Origin: Ensifer canadensis
Lineage (GTDB): Bacteria; Pseudomonadota; Alphaproteobacteria; Rhizobiales; Rhizobiaceae
DNA length: 64,000 nt
Assembly: GCF_017488845.2 (NCBI RefSeq)
Contig: NZ_CP083370.1
Span: forward strand, 930,001-994,000
Direction of reading: 5' to 3'
Positions 22,906-31,870 of this stretch are shown here, piece after piece. The position numbers and the translations under genes were made by a program. Every line of letters starts with the position of its first letter. The first letter of the stretch is position 1. Under the pieces are notes generated by a model. It ran no database searches, was not told where the DNA came from, and saw nothing but the letters and a program-made list of their open reading frames with translations.

Positions 22906-23370
22906 TCAGTAGGTGTCGCGACGGACCGTTACGGTGCCAATCAGCAGATCGTGCAGCAGGCGGCTGCGATCTGTAAACAGTCCGATCAGCAGAATCAGCG
23001 GCGTCAACAGCGCGTTGGCGATCCAGAAGATGACGAGATGCACGATCGCCGTCAGGAAGTCCATTGGTCGTCCGTCAGTGCGCGCAATCGCCAGTCCCAT
23101 CATCCGCATGCCGGGCGATGCCTGCTCGCGGCCGCCCACGGTCACGCCGAAATAGAGCATCGCTACCAGCGCAAAAAGCACGGGATAGAGCAGGAAGCCG
23201 AGGCCGAGCGTCAGGATGCCGAGGAAGAACACAACGACGGCGGCCGGGATCCACAAGAGCGCGATGATGACATAGTCGAGAATGAAGGCGAACACCCGCC
23301 GCGACAGCACACCCTGATAGGCGCGCCAGTCATTGCTCGGCAGCCGCAGTTCTTCGTTGTGCATCGTCAT
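22906..23370 (-). CDS. RDD family membrane protein
   Basis: The protein has 154 aa, with start at 23370 (23364 is possible). The RDD signature is visible as RRVFAFILDYVIIALL, followed by two more hydrophobic segments and the typical GGREQASPGMRMMGLAI loop. RDD proteins are small inner-membrane proteins; some act as Na+/H+ antiporters but most are uncharacterised. It is 134 bp upstream of bpt and 103 bp downstream of hemB on the same strand. Confidence 0.88.
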   Translation of the reverse strand: MTMHNEELRLPSNDWRAYQGVLSRRVFAFILDYVIIALLWIPAAVVVFFLGILTLGLGFLLYPVLFALVAMLYFGVTVGGREQASPGMRMMGLAIARTDGRPMDFLTAIVHLVIFWIANALLTPLILLIGLFTDRSRLLHDLLIGTVTVRRDTY

Positions 23371-23473
23371 CTCTATAGGCCCCGCATAGTTGTAAGCTCG
23401 ATATGGGTTGGCATTGCGTGCAAAACAAGGATTGCCCGCCACGCGCCGCCTGCAGTTTGCAAAGGTGAGGGCG

Positions 23474-24490
23474 TTACCGCCCCTTGGCCAGGATCCTTGC
23501 GACCTCGATGGCGAAGTAGCTGAGGATGCCGTCGCAGCCGGCGCGCTTGAAGGCGAGCAGCGTTTCGAGCATCACCTTCTCGCCGTCGATCCAGCCATTG
23601 GCGGCCGCCGCCTTGACTTGAGAGTATTCGCCCGACACCTGGTAGGCGAAAACCGGAAGGCCGAAGGCCTCCTTCATGCGCCAGCAGATGTCGAGGTAGG
23701 GCAGGCCGGGCTTGACCATCAGCATGTCGGCGCCTTCCTCGACGTCGAGTGCGGCGTCGCGGATCGCCTCGGTGCCGTTGGCCGGGTCGATATAATAGGT
23801 CTTCTTGTCGCCCTTGAGCAGACCGCCGGTGCCGATCGCCTCGCGATAGGGACCGTAGAAGCCGGAAGCGAATTTCGTCGCATAGGCCATGATGCCGACA
23901 TTCTGGTGGCCCGCCGCGTCGAGCGCCTGGCGGATCGCACCGATGCGACCGTCCATCATGTCGGAAGGCGCGATGATATCGGCGCCGGCGTCGGCCTGGC
24001 CGACAGCGGCCCTGGCGATCGTCTCCACCGTCTCGTCGTTGACGATTTCGCCATCGCGCAGGATGCCGTCGTGGCCGTGGCTGGTGAACGGGTCGAGCGC
24101 CACGTCGGTTATGACGCCGATCTCGGGCACGGCCTTCTTGAAGGCGCGCGTCGCCTGGTTGATGAGATTGTCGGCGGCAAGGCTGTTGGAGCCGGTCTCG
24201 TCGCGCAGCGACAGATCTATATTGGGAAAGGTGGCGATTGCCGGGATGCCGAGATCGGCGGCTTCTTTCACCGCTTCCACCGCCGTGTCGATGCTCATGC
24301 GGTTGACGCCAGGCATGGCATCGATCGGCTGCACGATGTTGCTGCCCGGCACGATGAAGATCGGCCAGATCAGGTCGTCGACCGTCAGGCGGTTTTCCTG
24401 CACCAGCCGGCGCGTCCAATCGGCCTTGCGGTTGCGGCGCATGCGGCGGTGTCCGGTAATCCTGTCCACAAGATTCGTCCTGTCGTTCAT
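23474..24490 (-). CDS. hemB: Delta-aminolevulinic acid dehydratase (porphobilinogen synthase)
   Basis: The protein has 338 aa. It condenses two 5-aminolevulinate molecules into porphobilinogen in heme synthesis. The Schiff-base lysines are in AYATKFAS and MVKPGLPYLD. The metal-site region reads DVALDPFTSHGHDG, with Asp in place of the Cys cluster of zinc enzymes. This marks the Mg-dependent class known from Bradyrhizobium and Pseudomonas. It heads a minus-strand run hemB-RDD-bpt-EamA. Confidence 0.96.
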   Translation of the reverse strand: MNDRTNLVDRITGHRRMRRNRKADWTRRLVQENRLTVDDLIWPIFIVPGSNIVQPIDAMPGVNRMSIDTAVEAVKEAADLGIPAIATFPNIDLSLRDETGSNSLAADNLINQATRAFKKAVPEIGVITDVALDPFTSHGHDGILRDGEIVNDETVETIARAAVGQADAGADIIAPSDMMDGRIGAIRQALDAAGHQNVGIMAYATKFASGFYGPYREAIGTGGLLKGDKKTYYIDPANGTEAIRDAALDVEEGADMLMVKPGLPYLDICWRMKEAFGLPVFAYQVSGEYSQVKAAAANGWIDGEKVMLETLLAFKRAGCDGILSYFAIEVARILAKGR

Positions 24491-24673
24491 CGCGCCGCGC
24501 CTTTCCTTGGAAACTGTGAGGTGGCATGCGCTTTATCATGTGGGGGCCACGCTTGGAAACCGCGCCGCGCACGACCGGCCTGCGGCATTTCTTCCCCGTC
24601 GCCAATCGACAAAGGGGGGGAGGGGCTTCCTTCGTGCTGGCGGATGGCGTCGACCCGCCCTATCTTGCCGCCC

Positions 24674-25111
24674 ATGCTTCATGATTCTGCCCATGTGCCG
24701 AAACCATCGCTGACCGAGATCCTTTTCGGTCTGTTCCTGCGGCTGGTGTCGGCCTCGTGCTTCTGGTTCGCGCTGAACTATTGGGCCATGCTGATCGGCT
24801 TCTCCCATGGCGGTGCCGGCCGTTTCGATCTATTGACGCCGGAGTGGCGGGCAGCGGCTACCGCGCTTGCCGTGGTCTACCCCGTGGCTGCCCTCGGGCT
24901 GTGGCTGCTGGTCTCCTGGGGACCGGTGGTCTGGGTGGTAGCGGCAGCGATCGAAATCGCGATGTACGAGTTCTATCCCGTCAGTTTCGGCGCCCGTCCG
25001 TTGCTGATTGCGCTGCACGGGGCCGTCGCCGTTACCTTCATCCTTTTCAGGGCCGCGCTGTTCTATCAACGCTACCGGCAGGCGAGACAGGTAAGAGTTG
25101 ATTCACCCTGA
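24674..25111 (+). CDS. DUF6163-type small membrane protein
   Basis: The protein has 145 aa. The frame is open much further upstream, but protein-like sequence begins at the ATG at 24674 (MLHDSAHVPKPSLTEIL). Four hydrophobic segments are visible: LFLRLVSASCFWFALNYWAM, ATALAVVYPVAALGLWLLV, GPVVWVVAAAIEIAMYEF and LLIALHGAVAVTFILFRAAL. It resembles the rhizobial family annotated as DUF6163; no function is known. It is divergent from hemB and 130 bp upstream of ldtR on the same strand. Confidence 0.75.
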   Translation: MLHDSAHVPKPSLTEILFGLFLRLVSASCFWFALNYWAMLIGFSHGGAGRFDLLTPEWRAAATALAVVYPVAALGLWLLVSWGPVVWVVAAAIEIAMYEFYPVSFGARPLLIALHGAVAVTFILFRAALFYQRYRQARQVRVDSP

Positions 25112-25241
25112 GACAGACTCGCCGAATGGTAAGCTCATGTTAAGGCTGCGGTTTAAGTAGAATTTTAGACGTATTCGATAGGGTCTCACTCAAGGCGGGA
25201 AGACAAACAGACACCGCCAAACAAAACAGTGAGGCAGTCAA

Positions 25242-25754
25242 ATGAACACGAAGATGAAGCCGCAGGTCGCTGCGCCCCGAGACCCTCAGGAAGAAACCAT
25301 CCGCGGTCTCTACATGGAATCCCTCCACCTCGTCGAGCGTCTGCACCGCCGTCTGCTCGACGTTATCAAGGACGAGTTCGACCGTCAGGGTCGCGACGAT
25401 GTCAACGCCGTCCAGGCTCTGTTGCTGTTCAACATCGGCAACTCCGAGCTGACCGCCGGCGAGCTTCGCTCCCGCGGCTACTACCTCGGCTCGAACGTCT
25501 CCTACAACGTCAAGAAGCTCGTCGACCTCGGTCTCATCAACCACCAGCGCTCACGGGTCGACCGTCGTTCGGTCCGCATCAGCCTGACGGAAGACGGTCA
25601 GGAAATCGCCGAAACCGTCGCCAAGCTCTACGAGCGTCACATCGGCTCGATCCAGAAGGTTGGCGGCATCGGTTCAGATGAGTTCACCCAGATGAACAAG
25701 CTGCTGCAGCGCCTCGATCGCTTCTGGAACGACTCGATCATGTACCGCCTGTAA
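25242..25754 (+). CDS. ldtR: MarR family regulator LdtR
   Basis: The protein has 170 aa. The central winged helix includes ELTAGELRSRGYYLGSNVSY and the wing VDRRSVRISLT; helices on both sides provide the dimer interface. GAGG sits 7 nt before the ATG. It matches the LdtR regulator studied in Liberibacter and Sinorhizobium, which activates the adjacent L,D-transpeptidase gene and links osmotic tolerance to cell-wall cross-linking. That gene is directly downstream here, separated by a terminator and its own promoter, which supports the assignment. Confidence 0.9.
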   Translation: MNTKMKPQVAAPRDPQEETIRGLYMESLHLVERLHRRLLDVIKDEFDRQGRDDVNAVQALLLFNIGNSELTAGELRSRGYYLGSNVSYNVKKLVDLGLINHQRSRVDRRSVRISLTEDGQEIAETVAKLYERHIGSIQKVGGIGSDEFTQMNKLLQRLDRFWNDSIMYRL

Positions 25755-25780
25755 TCGGCGTCGCTTACCTCCAGTTCAAT

Positions 25781-25812
25781 GGCCGGACGCAATCCTTGCG
25801 TGTCCGGCCTTT
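25781..25812 (+). terminator. Terminator after ldtR
   Basis: The stem GGCCGGAC / GTCCGGCC is extended by an inner GCAA / TTGC with a small bulge, followed by TTT and a further five-T run 5 nt later. It begins 27 bp after the ldtR stop. Confidence 0.75.
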
Positions 25813-26052
25813 GCCGTTTTTCGGTCCCGGCGATGTTGCCGAAAGGCCGCAGTGGGCCCAAGCAAGAGGCGTGCCACATGCCTTCGGCCGCCGCCCGAGA
25901 CACGAATTGGCCATATTGGTGTGACAGCGACGAGAGCATGCGGTAGGTGCGCCCACGTGTTTTCATCGATGTGGTTTCGTTTCGCGTACGCCTGCCGGAT
26001 GAGGGACCTCGCTCGCGGTATCGTGAAATGCGAGGGCAGGGTGGCTCGTTGG

Positions 26053-26081
26053 TTGACCTTTGTTAACCACGATCGTGTTAG
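26053..26081 (+). promoter_or_regulatory. Promoter and palindromic operator candidate of the L,D-transpeptidase gene
   Basis: TTGACC (26053-26058) and TGTTAG (26076-26081) are spaced 17 nt, and the spacer contains the perfect palindrome CACGATCGTG (26068-26077). It lies about 65 bp upstream of the start, suitably placed for a regulator such as LdtR. That binding is inferred. Confidence 0.5.
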
Positions 26082-26143
26082 GGCTCCGGCAACATGCGTG
26101 CCTGCGCATAGGGCGCGTGCCAACGCATTGGGATGGTAGGAAT

Positions 26144-27469
26144 ATGTCGAAAAAGAATGGAATTGATGCATTCTCGCGCCGTGCATTTCTGCGCTCGGCC
26201 GCAACCTTCGGTGCCGTCGCTTGCGCGGGAGCCGCGGGCGCACAGGACGCCCTGAACGAGATCATCAATTCGCCACGCCGCGGCTCCTGGGACGACCAGT
26301 ACGACGCCAAGGCATCGCGCACGGCGACCACGGTCGTGTCCAATACGCCGGTCTTCGGCCCGGAGACGATCAGCCATGTCCAGCAGGCGATCTTCGACTA
26401 TCAGAACATCGTTTCGTCAGGCGGTTGGCCGATGGTGGCAACCAGCCTCAAGCTCGAGATCGGCGTTACCGATCCTTCGGTGCAGCAACTGCGCCAGCGC
26501 CTGATGGTTTCCGGCGACCTGCCGCGTTCGGCCGGCATTTCGTCGCAGTTCGATTCCTACGTCGACGGCGCCGTAAAGCGCTTCCAGGCCCGCCACGGCC
26601 TCCCGGCGGACGGCGTCATTGGCGAATACACGCTGAAGGCCATCAACGTTCCGGCGACCACCCGTCTCGGCCAGTTGCAGACCAATCTCGTGCGCCTGCA
26701 GTCGATGTCCGGTGACCTCGGCCGCCGCTACGTGATGGTCAACATCCCGGCTGCCTACATCGAAGCTGTGGAGAACGGCCGCGTCGCGCTGCGCCACACC
26801 GCCATCGTCGGCAAGATCGACCGCCAGTCGCCGATCCTCAATTCCAAGATCTACGAGGTCATTCTCAACCCCTATTGGACCGCGCCGCGCTCGATCATCC
26901 AGAAGGATATCATGCCGCTGATGCGCAAGGATCCGACCTACCTGAAGCGCAATGCCATCCGCCTGTTCGATGGCAGCGGTGGCGAAGTGTCGCCAGAAAC
27001 GGTCGACTGGAATGCCGAGAAGGCGCCGAACCTGATGTTCCGTCAGGATCCGGGCAAGATCAACGCGATGTCGTCGACGAAGATCAACTTCCACAACGAG
27101 CATCAGGTCTACATGCACGATACGCCGCAGCAGGGCCTGTTCAACAAGCTGATGCGTTTCGAATCGTCCGGCTGCGTTCGCGTCCAGAACGTTCGCGACC
27201 TTTCGAGCTGGCTGTTGAAGGAAACACCCGGCTGGTCGCGCCAGCAGATGGAAGCCACGATCAAGACCGGCGTCAACACTCCGATCACGCTGGCCGAAGA
27301 AGTTCCGGTCTTTTTCACCTACATCACCGCCTGGTCGGCGACAGATGGCGTCGTCCAGTTCCGCGACGACATCTATCAGCGCGATGGCGCGACAGAACTT
27401 GCACTGCAGACGCCCTATGGCGTCGAGCAGTCCTCCGGCTCGGTCGAGCAGGACGCTCTGCCGCAATAA
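26144..27469 (+). CDS. ldtP: L,D-transpeptidase with peptidoglycan-binding domain (LdtP)
   Basis: The protein has 441 aa from the ATG at 26144 (TAGGA upstream). The N-terminus SRRAFLRSAATFGAVACAG is a twin-arginine signal. A peptidoglycan-binding-1 domain at about 115-180 (YVDGAVKRFQARHGLPADG) precedes the YkuD catalytic domain, which has HNEHQVYMHDTP and the active-site block FESSGCVRVQN with the nucleophilic Cys. It makes 3-3 cross-links or attaches proteins to peptidoglycan in the periplasm. Its neighbour ldtR is the known activator of such genes. A strong terminator follows. Confidence 0.92.
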   Translation: MSKKNGIDAFSRRAFLRSAATFGAVACAGAAGAQDALNEIINSPRRGSWDDQYDAKASRTATTVVSNTPVFGPETISHVQQAIFDYQNIVSSGGWPMVATSLKLEIGVTDPSVQQLRQRLMVSGDLPRSAGISSQFDSYVDGAVKRFQARHGLPADGVIGEYTLKAINVPATTRLGQLQTNLVRLQSMSGDLGRRYVMVNIPAAYIEAVENGRVALRHTAIVGKIDRQSPILNSKIYEVILNPYWTAPRSIIQKDIMPLMRKDPTYLKRNAIRLFDGSGGEVSPETVDWNAEKAPNLMFRQDPGKINAMSSTKINFHNEHQVYMHDTPQQGLFNKLMRFESSGCVRVQNVRDLSSWLLKETPGWSRQQMEATIKTGVNTPITLAEEVPVFFTYITAWSATDGVVQFRDDIYQRDGATELALQTPYGVEQSSGSVEQDALPQ

Positions 27470-27491
27470 GCAAAGTCGGGACAATAATTTG

Positions 27492-27526
27492 AAAAAGCCG
27501 CGCTTGCCTTGGCAGTGCGGCTTTTT
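27492..27526 (+). terminator. Terminator after the L,D-transpeptidase gene
   Basis: The stem AAAAAGCCGC / GCGGCTTTTT with a 15-nt loop ends in a T-run, 22 bp after the stop. Confidence 0.92.
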
Positions 27527-27652
27527 CGTTGGTCCATGGCTGCGATGTTTAGGCGCGGCAGATGGGGGAAATGACGCAAACCGCACAGCGGATATTGCTC
27601 TCGCCGTGCGAGGAAGCTAAAGAACTGCCACCTTTGAGAGGAGCCTCGCCCG

Positions 27653-28948
27653 ATGCTTGCACAGAACAATGATGCCTTCTTCACCCGCTCTCTCGCCGAC
27701 AGCGATCCGGAAATCTTCGGTGCGATCGAAAAGGAGCTGGGTCGCCAGCGCCACGAGATCGAACTGATCGCCTCCGAGAACATCGTTTCGCGCGCCGTGC
27801 TCGAGGCCCAGGGCTCGATCATGACCAACAAATATGCCGAGGGCTATCCGGGCAAGCGCTATTACGGCGGCTGCCAGTTCGTTGATATCGCCGAGGAATT
27901 GGCGATCGAGCGTGCCAAGAAGCTCTTCGGTGCCAAGTTCGTCAACGTGCAGCCGAACTCCGGCTCGCAGATGAATCAGGCCGTGTTCCTGGCACTCCTG
28001 CAGCCAGGCGACACCTTCATGGGTCTCGACCTCAATTCGGGCGGTCACCTGACGCACGGCTCGCCGGTCAACATGTCCGGCAAGTGGTTCAACGTGGTTT
28101 CCTACGGCGTTCGCGAGAGCGATCACCTGCTTGACATGGACGCCGTCGCCGAGAAAGCGCGCCAGCATAAGCCGAAGCTGATCATCGCCGGCGGCACCGC
28201 CTATTCCCGCATCTGGGACTGGAAGCGTTTCCGCGAGATCGCCGACGAAATCGGCGCCTATCTGATGGTCGACATGGCGCACATTGCCGGCCTCGTTGCC
28301 GGTGACCAGCATCCGTCGCCGGTTGCGCATTGCCACGTTGCAACGACGACCACACACAAGTCGCTGCGCGGCCCGCGCGGTGGCATGATCCTGACCAATG
28401 ACGAGGATATCGCCAAGAAGATCAACTCGGCGGTCTTCCCGGGTCTCCAGGGTGGCCCGCTGATGCACGTCATCGCCGCCAAGGCCGTTGCCTTCGGCGA
28501 AGCGCTGCAGCCGTCCTTCAAGGACTATGCGGCCCAGGTCGTCAACAACGCCCGCACGCTTGCAGAGACGCTCAAGGCGAACGGCCTCGACATCGTTTCC
28601 GGCGGCACCGACAACCACCTGATGTTGGTTGACCTGCGCAAGAAGAACGCGACCGGCAAGCGCGCCGAGGCAGCCCTTGGCCGCGCCTATGTCACCTGCA
28701 ACAAGAACGGCATCCCGTTCGATCCCGAAAAGCCGTTCGTCACGTCGGGTGTCCGTCTCGGCACTCCGGCCGGCACGACGCGTGGCTTCAAGGAAGCCGA
28801 ATTCAAGGAAATCGGTGAACTGATCGTCGAAGTGCTCGACGGCCTCAAGGTCGCCAACTCCGACGAAGGCAATGCTGCCGTCGAAGCGGGTGTGCGCGAG
28901 AAGGTGATGAAGCTCACCGAACGCTTCCCGATGTACGGCTACATGTGA
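27653..28948 (+). CDS. glyA: Serine hydroxymethyltransferase
   Basis: The protein has 431 aa. It interconverts serine and glycine with tetrahydrofolate. The PLP lysine lies in [14 protein letters not shown]; the substrate loop [14 protein letters not shown] and the [10 protein letters not shown] segment are intact. GAGAGGAG precedes the ATG. It is first in the run glyA-nrdR-ribD-ribE, with 10 to 18 bp gaps or overlaps, so probably one operon. The large antisense frame is a shadow. Confidence 0.98.
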   Translation: MLAQNNDAFFTRSLADSDPEIFGAIEKELGRQRHEIELIASENIVSRAVLEAQGSIMTNKYAEGYPGKRYYGGCQFVDIAEELAIERAKKLFGAKFVNVQPNSGSQMNQAVFLALLQPGDTFMGLDLNSGGHLTHGSPVNMSGKWFNVVSYGVRESDHLLDMDAVAEKARQHKPKLIIAGGTAYSRIWDWKRFREIADEIGAYLMVDMAHIAGLVAGDQHPSPVAHCHVATTTTHKSLRGPRGGMILTNDEDIAKKINSAVFPGLQGGPLMHVIAAKAVAFGEALQPSFKDYAAQVVNNARTLAETLKANGLDIVSGGTDNHLMLVDLRKKNATGKRAEAALGRAYVTCNKNGIPFDPEKPFVTSGVRLGTPAGTTRGFKEAEFKEIGELIVEVLDGLKVANSDEGNAAVEAGVREKVMKLTERFPMYGYM

Positions 28949-28958
28949 TCGGCTCATC

Positions 28959-29432
28959 ATGCGCTGCCCCTATTGCGGTTCCGAAGACAGCCAGGTGAAG
29001 GACAGCCGTCCGGCAGAGGACGGCAACGCCATTCGTCGTCGCCGTATCTGCCCGGATTGCGGTGGTCGCTTCACGACCTTCGAACGGGTGCAGCTGCGTG
29101 AGCTGATGATCATCAAGAAGACCGGTCGGAAGGTGCCTTTCGACCGGGACAAACTACTGCGGTCTTTCGAGATCGCACTGAGAAAGCGCCCTGTAGATCG
29201 CGACCGCATCGAGCGGGCAGTTTCCGGCATCGTGCGACGGCTCGAAAGCTCCGGCGAGACCGAGATCCCTTCGGAAGAGATCGGCCTGCAGGTGCTGGAA
29301 GCGCTGAAGAGCCTCGACGATGTCGCTTTCGTCCGCTACGCATCGGTCTATCGGGATTTCTCCCACGCCGAAGATTTCGAGAAGGTCATCGCCGAGATCA
29401 GCGCCAAGATTGCGCGCGACCCCGGCGAATAG
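28959..29432 (+). CDS. nrdR: Transcriptional repressor NrdR
   Basis: The protein has 157 aa. The zinc ribbon has [15 protein letters not shown] and [13 protein letters not shown], and the following ATP-cone domain has [19 protein letters not shown]. It senses nucleotide triphosphates and represses ribonucleotide reductase genes. The start is 10 bp after glyA. Linkage to glyA and ribD is standard in alphaproteobacteria. Confidence 0.97.
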   Translation: MRCPYCGSEDSQVKDSRPAEDGNAIRRRRICPDCGGRFTTFERVQLRELMIIKKTGRKVPFDRDKLLRSFEIALRKRPVDRDRIERAVSGIVRRLESSGETEIPSEEIGLQVLEALKSLDDVAFVRYASVYRDFSHAEDFEKVIAEISAKIARDPGE

Positions 29433-29450
29433 GAAAGCGCCCGGATCGCC

Positions 29451-30560
29451 ATGGCCAATCCCACCCGTGAGGACGAGAGGTTTATGGCGGCGGCGCTGCG
29501 GCTGGCACGCCATCATCTCGGACAGACATCCACAAACCCATCGGTCGCCTGCCTGATCGTGAAGGATGGCATTGTCGTCGGACGGGCGGTAACCGCCAGC
29601 AGCGGTCGTCCGCATGCGGAAGCCCAGGCGCTTGCCGAAGCCAGAGAACGGGCGCGGCGCGCGACCGCCTATGTCACCCTCGAACCGTGCTCGCATCACG
29701 GCAAGACGCCGCCCTGCGCCGATGCGCTTGTCGCCGCCGGCGTTGCCCGTGTCGTCATCTCGATCCTCGACCCCGATGAACGCGTTGCCGGCCGCGGCGT
29801 CGTGCGTTTGCGCGATGCTGGAATCACGGTCGATATCGGCCTACTGCCGGAGGAGGGGCATCGCGCGCTCGAAGCCTATCTCATGCGGCAGGTCAGCAAA
29901 CGTCCGCATGTGACTCTCAAGCTTGCCATTTCTGCCGACGGCATGATCGGCCGCAAAGGGGCTGGACAGGTCCGTATTACCGGTCCGATTTCCAGGGCGC
30001 AGGTTCAGATCCTCAGGGCGCAAAGCGACGCGATCCTGGTGGGCATCGGTACGGCGACCGCCGACGATCCGGAATTGACCGTGCGTCTTCCCGGACTTGA
30101 AGACCGCTCGCCCGTCCGCATCGTTCTCGATCGACGCTTGGACCTTTCTCCCGGATCGAAGCTCGTGCGCTCAGCACGCGATGTCCCGCTGATTGTCGTC
30201 TCCGGCGAGCCGTCGGGGCAACCGGAACTGGAGCCGGCTGGCGACCGGGCTGGCCGCCGCGCGGCGTTGGAGGCCGCCGGTGTCGAGGTGCTGGAAACCG
30301 GATCGGTCGCCGATCTGCTGACAGCGCTCGGTTCTCGCGGCATTTCCTCGCTGCTCGTCGAGGGTGGTGCCGTTGCCGCTCGTGCTTTCCTGGAGAGTGG
30401 CCTCGTCGATCGCATCCAGATCTATACCGGTCCGCAACAGATTGGCGAAAACGGTATCGCGTCCCCATTTGATCGGAAGTCCGTTCCTGCCGGCTTCACG
30501 CTCGTCAATTCCGCACGATACGGCGACGACCTTTTCGAAGAATACGAAAGAGAGAACTGA
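29451..30560 (+). CDS. ribD: Bifunctional riboflavin biosynthesis deaminase/reductase
   Basis: The protein has 369 aa. The N-terminal cytidine-deaminase-like domain has the zinc site HAEAQAL and PCSHHGKTPPCADAL; the C-terminal reductase starts near HVTLKLAISADGMIG. It performs the second and third steps after GTP cyclohydrolase II. The stop TGA shares its last A with the ATG of ribE, so translation is coupled. No FMN riboswitch is visible upstream. Confidence 0.96.
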   Translation: MANPTREDERFMAAALRLARHHLGQTSTNPSVACLIVKDGIVVGRAVTASSGRPHAEAQALAEARERARRATAYVTLEPCSHHGKTPPCADALVAAGVARVVISILDPDERVAGRGVVRLRDAGITVDIGLLPEEGHRALEAYLMRQVSKRPHVTLKLAISADGMIGRKGAGQVRITGPISRAQVQILRAQSDAILVGIGTATADDPELTVRLPGLEDRSPVRIVLDRRLDLSPGSKLVRSARDVPLIVVSGEPSGQPELEPAGDRAGRRAALEAAGVEVLETGSVADLLTALGSRGISSLLVEGGAVAARAFLESGLVDRIQIYTGPQQIGENGIASPFDRKSVPAGFTLVNSARYGDDLFEEYEREN

Positions 30561-31180
30561 TGTTCACAGGCATTGTCACTGATATCGGTACCGTTGACGC
30601 CGTTACGCCGCTGAAGGAAGGCGTGAAGCTGCGCGTCGCCACCAATTACGATCCGAAGACCATCGACATGGGGGCGTCCATCGCCCATTCCGGCGTTTGC
30701 CTGACGGTCACGGCTTTGCCTGATGGTGGCAGCAACGAGCGCTGGTTCGAGGTCGAGGCATGGGAGGAGGCGTTGCGGCTGACGACCATAGCCGGCTGGA
30801 AGAAGGGCACACGCATCAATCTCGAGCGGTCACTGAAGATCGGCGATGAACTCGGCGGCCATCTCGTTTCCGGTCATATCGACGACAAGGCCGAGATTCT
30901 CTCGATCGAATCTGAAGGTGATGCTGTCCGGTTCCGGTTGCGTGCACCAGCGCATCTGGCCAAGTTCGTTGCGCCCAAGGGGTCCGTCGCACTGGACGGC
31001 ACGTCGCTTACAGTCAACAAGGTCGATGGCGCCGAGTTCGACGTGCTGCTGATCCGGCATTCGCTTGAGGTGACGACCTGGGGCGAACGCCAGGCTGGCG
31101 ATTTCGTCAATTTCGAAGTCGATACGATGGCGCGCTACGCCGCCCGCCTTGCGGAGTTTCCCGCGCCGAAGGCTGAATAG
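30560..31180 (+). CDS. ribE: Riboflavin synthase alpha subunit
   Basis: The protein has 206 aa. It has two lumazine-binding repeats, the first opening MFTGIVTDIGTVD with GVCLTVTAL, the second near LVSGHIDDKAEI with GTSLTVNKVD. It dismutates 6,7-dimethyl-8-ribityllumazine to riboflavin. It ends the glyA-nrdR-ribD-ribE run and is followed by a strong terminator. Some annotations call this gene ribC. Confidence 0.96.
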   Translation: MFTGIVTDIGTVDAVTPLKEGVKLRVATNYDPKTIDMGASIAHSGVCLTVTALPDGGSNERWFEVEAWEEALRLTTIAGWKKGTRINLERSLKIGDELGGHLVSGHIDDKAEILSIESEGDAVRFRLRAPAHLAKFVAPKGSVALDGTSLTVNKVDGAEFDVLLIRHSLEVTTWGERQAGDFVNFEVDTMARYAARLAEFPAPKAE

Positions 31181-31205
31181 GCGATCGCAGCCGCCGAGAC
31201 CCGAC

Positions 31206-31245
31206 AAGGTGCACCACCTCGAATGTGGAGATGGTGCACCTTTTT
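31206..31245 (+). terminator. Terminator after ribE
   Basis: An 11-bp perfect stem (AAGGTGCACCA / TGGTGCACCTT) with a 15-nt loop ends in five T. It sits between ribE and the convergent gene ending at 31264. Confidence 0.93.
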
Positions 31246-31263
31246 AGGTTGACCGCGCGCGGT

Positions 31264-31614
31264 TCAACGCACGTATAGGGTGAGGCTTCCGTTGGCACTC
31301 TGCACAGCGCCCGCTATATTGCCCATTTCGACGTTCTTGGCCTTCAGCGCGGCGGCTAATCCAGCGTTGCTGTTGACCGCCGCTTGCAAGGCGGCGCGCT
31401 GTTCTGGCGTCGCATGCTCGATCCACATGCGTGTCTGATCTTGTTCGCTCAGCGTACCGACATCGACGATGGTGAAGTTGTCTCCCTTGAACTCTTGCAC
31501 CGTCTTCTCGATTTCAGCCGGCCATTCCATTTTGGCGTCTTGAGCGTGGGGGATAGCTGCGAAGGCGAGGGAAGAGAAAGCAGCAATGATTGATAGCTTG
31601 GCAATGCGATTCAT
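31264..31614 (-). CDS. Small periplasmic protein of unknown function
   Basis: The protein has 116 aa. The ATG at 31614 is chosen because GGGAG is 7 nt before it; the ATG at 31620 is too close. A signal peptide covers residues 1-24 (cleavage near AIPHAQD). The mature part of about 90 residues is acidic, with a helical AALQAAVNSNAGLAAALKAKNV segment and a short C-terminal strand LTLYVR. It resembles small rhizobial secreted proteins of no known function. It opens a block of minus-strand genes that separates ribE from ribH. Confidence 0.72.
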   Translation of the reverse strand: MNRIAKLSIIAAFSSLAFAAIPHAQDAKMEWPAEIEKTVQEFKGDNFTIVDVGTLSEQDQTRMWIEHATPEQRAALQAAVNSNAGLAAALKAKNVEMGNIAGAVQSANGSLTLYVR

Positions 31615-31870
31615 GGTCATGCTCCCTGGTTGTTTGCGGCGCAGTAACCGGTAACCTGATACCCGAACATATTACCCAGTGCGGGTTTCTGGCGGGCCTG
31701 CTGGGGATGCGCATGGCAGTCGCCAGCGGGCTGTATTACGGGTGACTTACCCGCAGCGAAATTTGTTGGACGTCGACTGATCAGGTGGTGTTGCCTAAGG
31801 TTATAATTCGCCTCCACCCGAGGCCCAGCAACCTTACTTGCGATCTAGGCGTTTGGCAATTCAGGATTGT

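Larger units (their letters stand above)
25755..26143 (+). other. Intergenic region upstream of the L,D-transpeptidase gene
   Basis: These 389 bp hold the ldtR terminator at the left and the ldtP promoter with a 10-bp palindrome at the right. Between them (25830-26040) I recognise nothing; small frames there are not protein-like. Confidence 0.6.

Noticed and set aside
23408..24673. The 567-codon plus frame that runs into the DUF6163 gene
   Set aside because: Its first 420 codons are antisense to hemB; only the part from 24674 looks like protein.
27617..28960. A 447-codon frame antisense to glyA
   Set aside because: glyA is certain and covers the whole stretch; the antisense protein has no recognisable domain.
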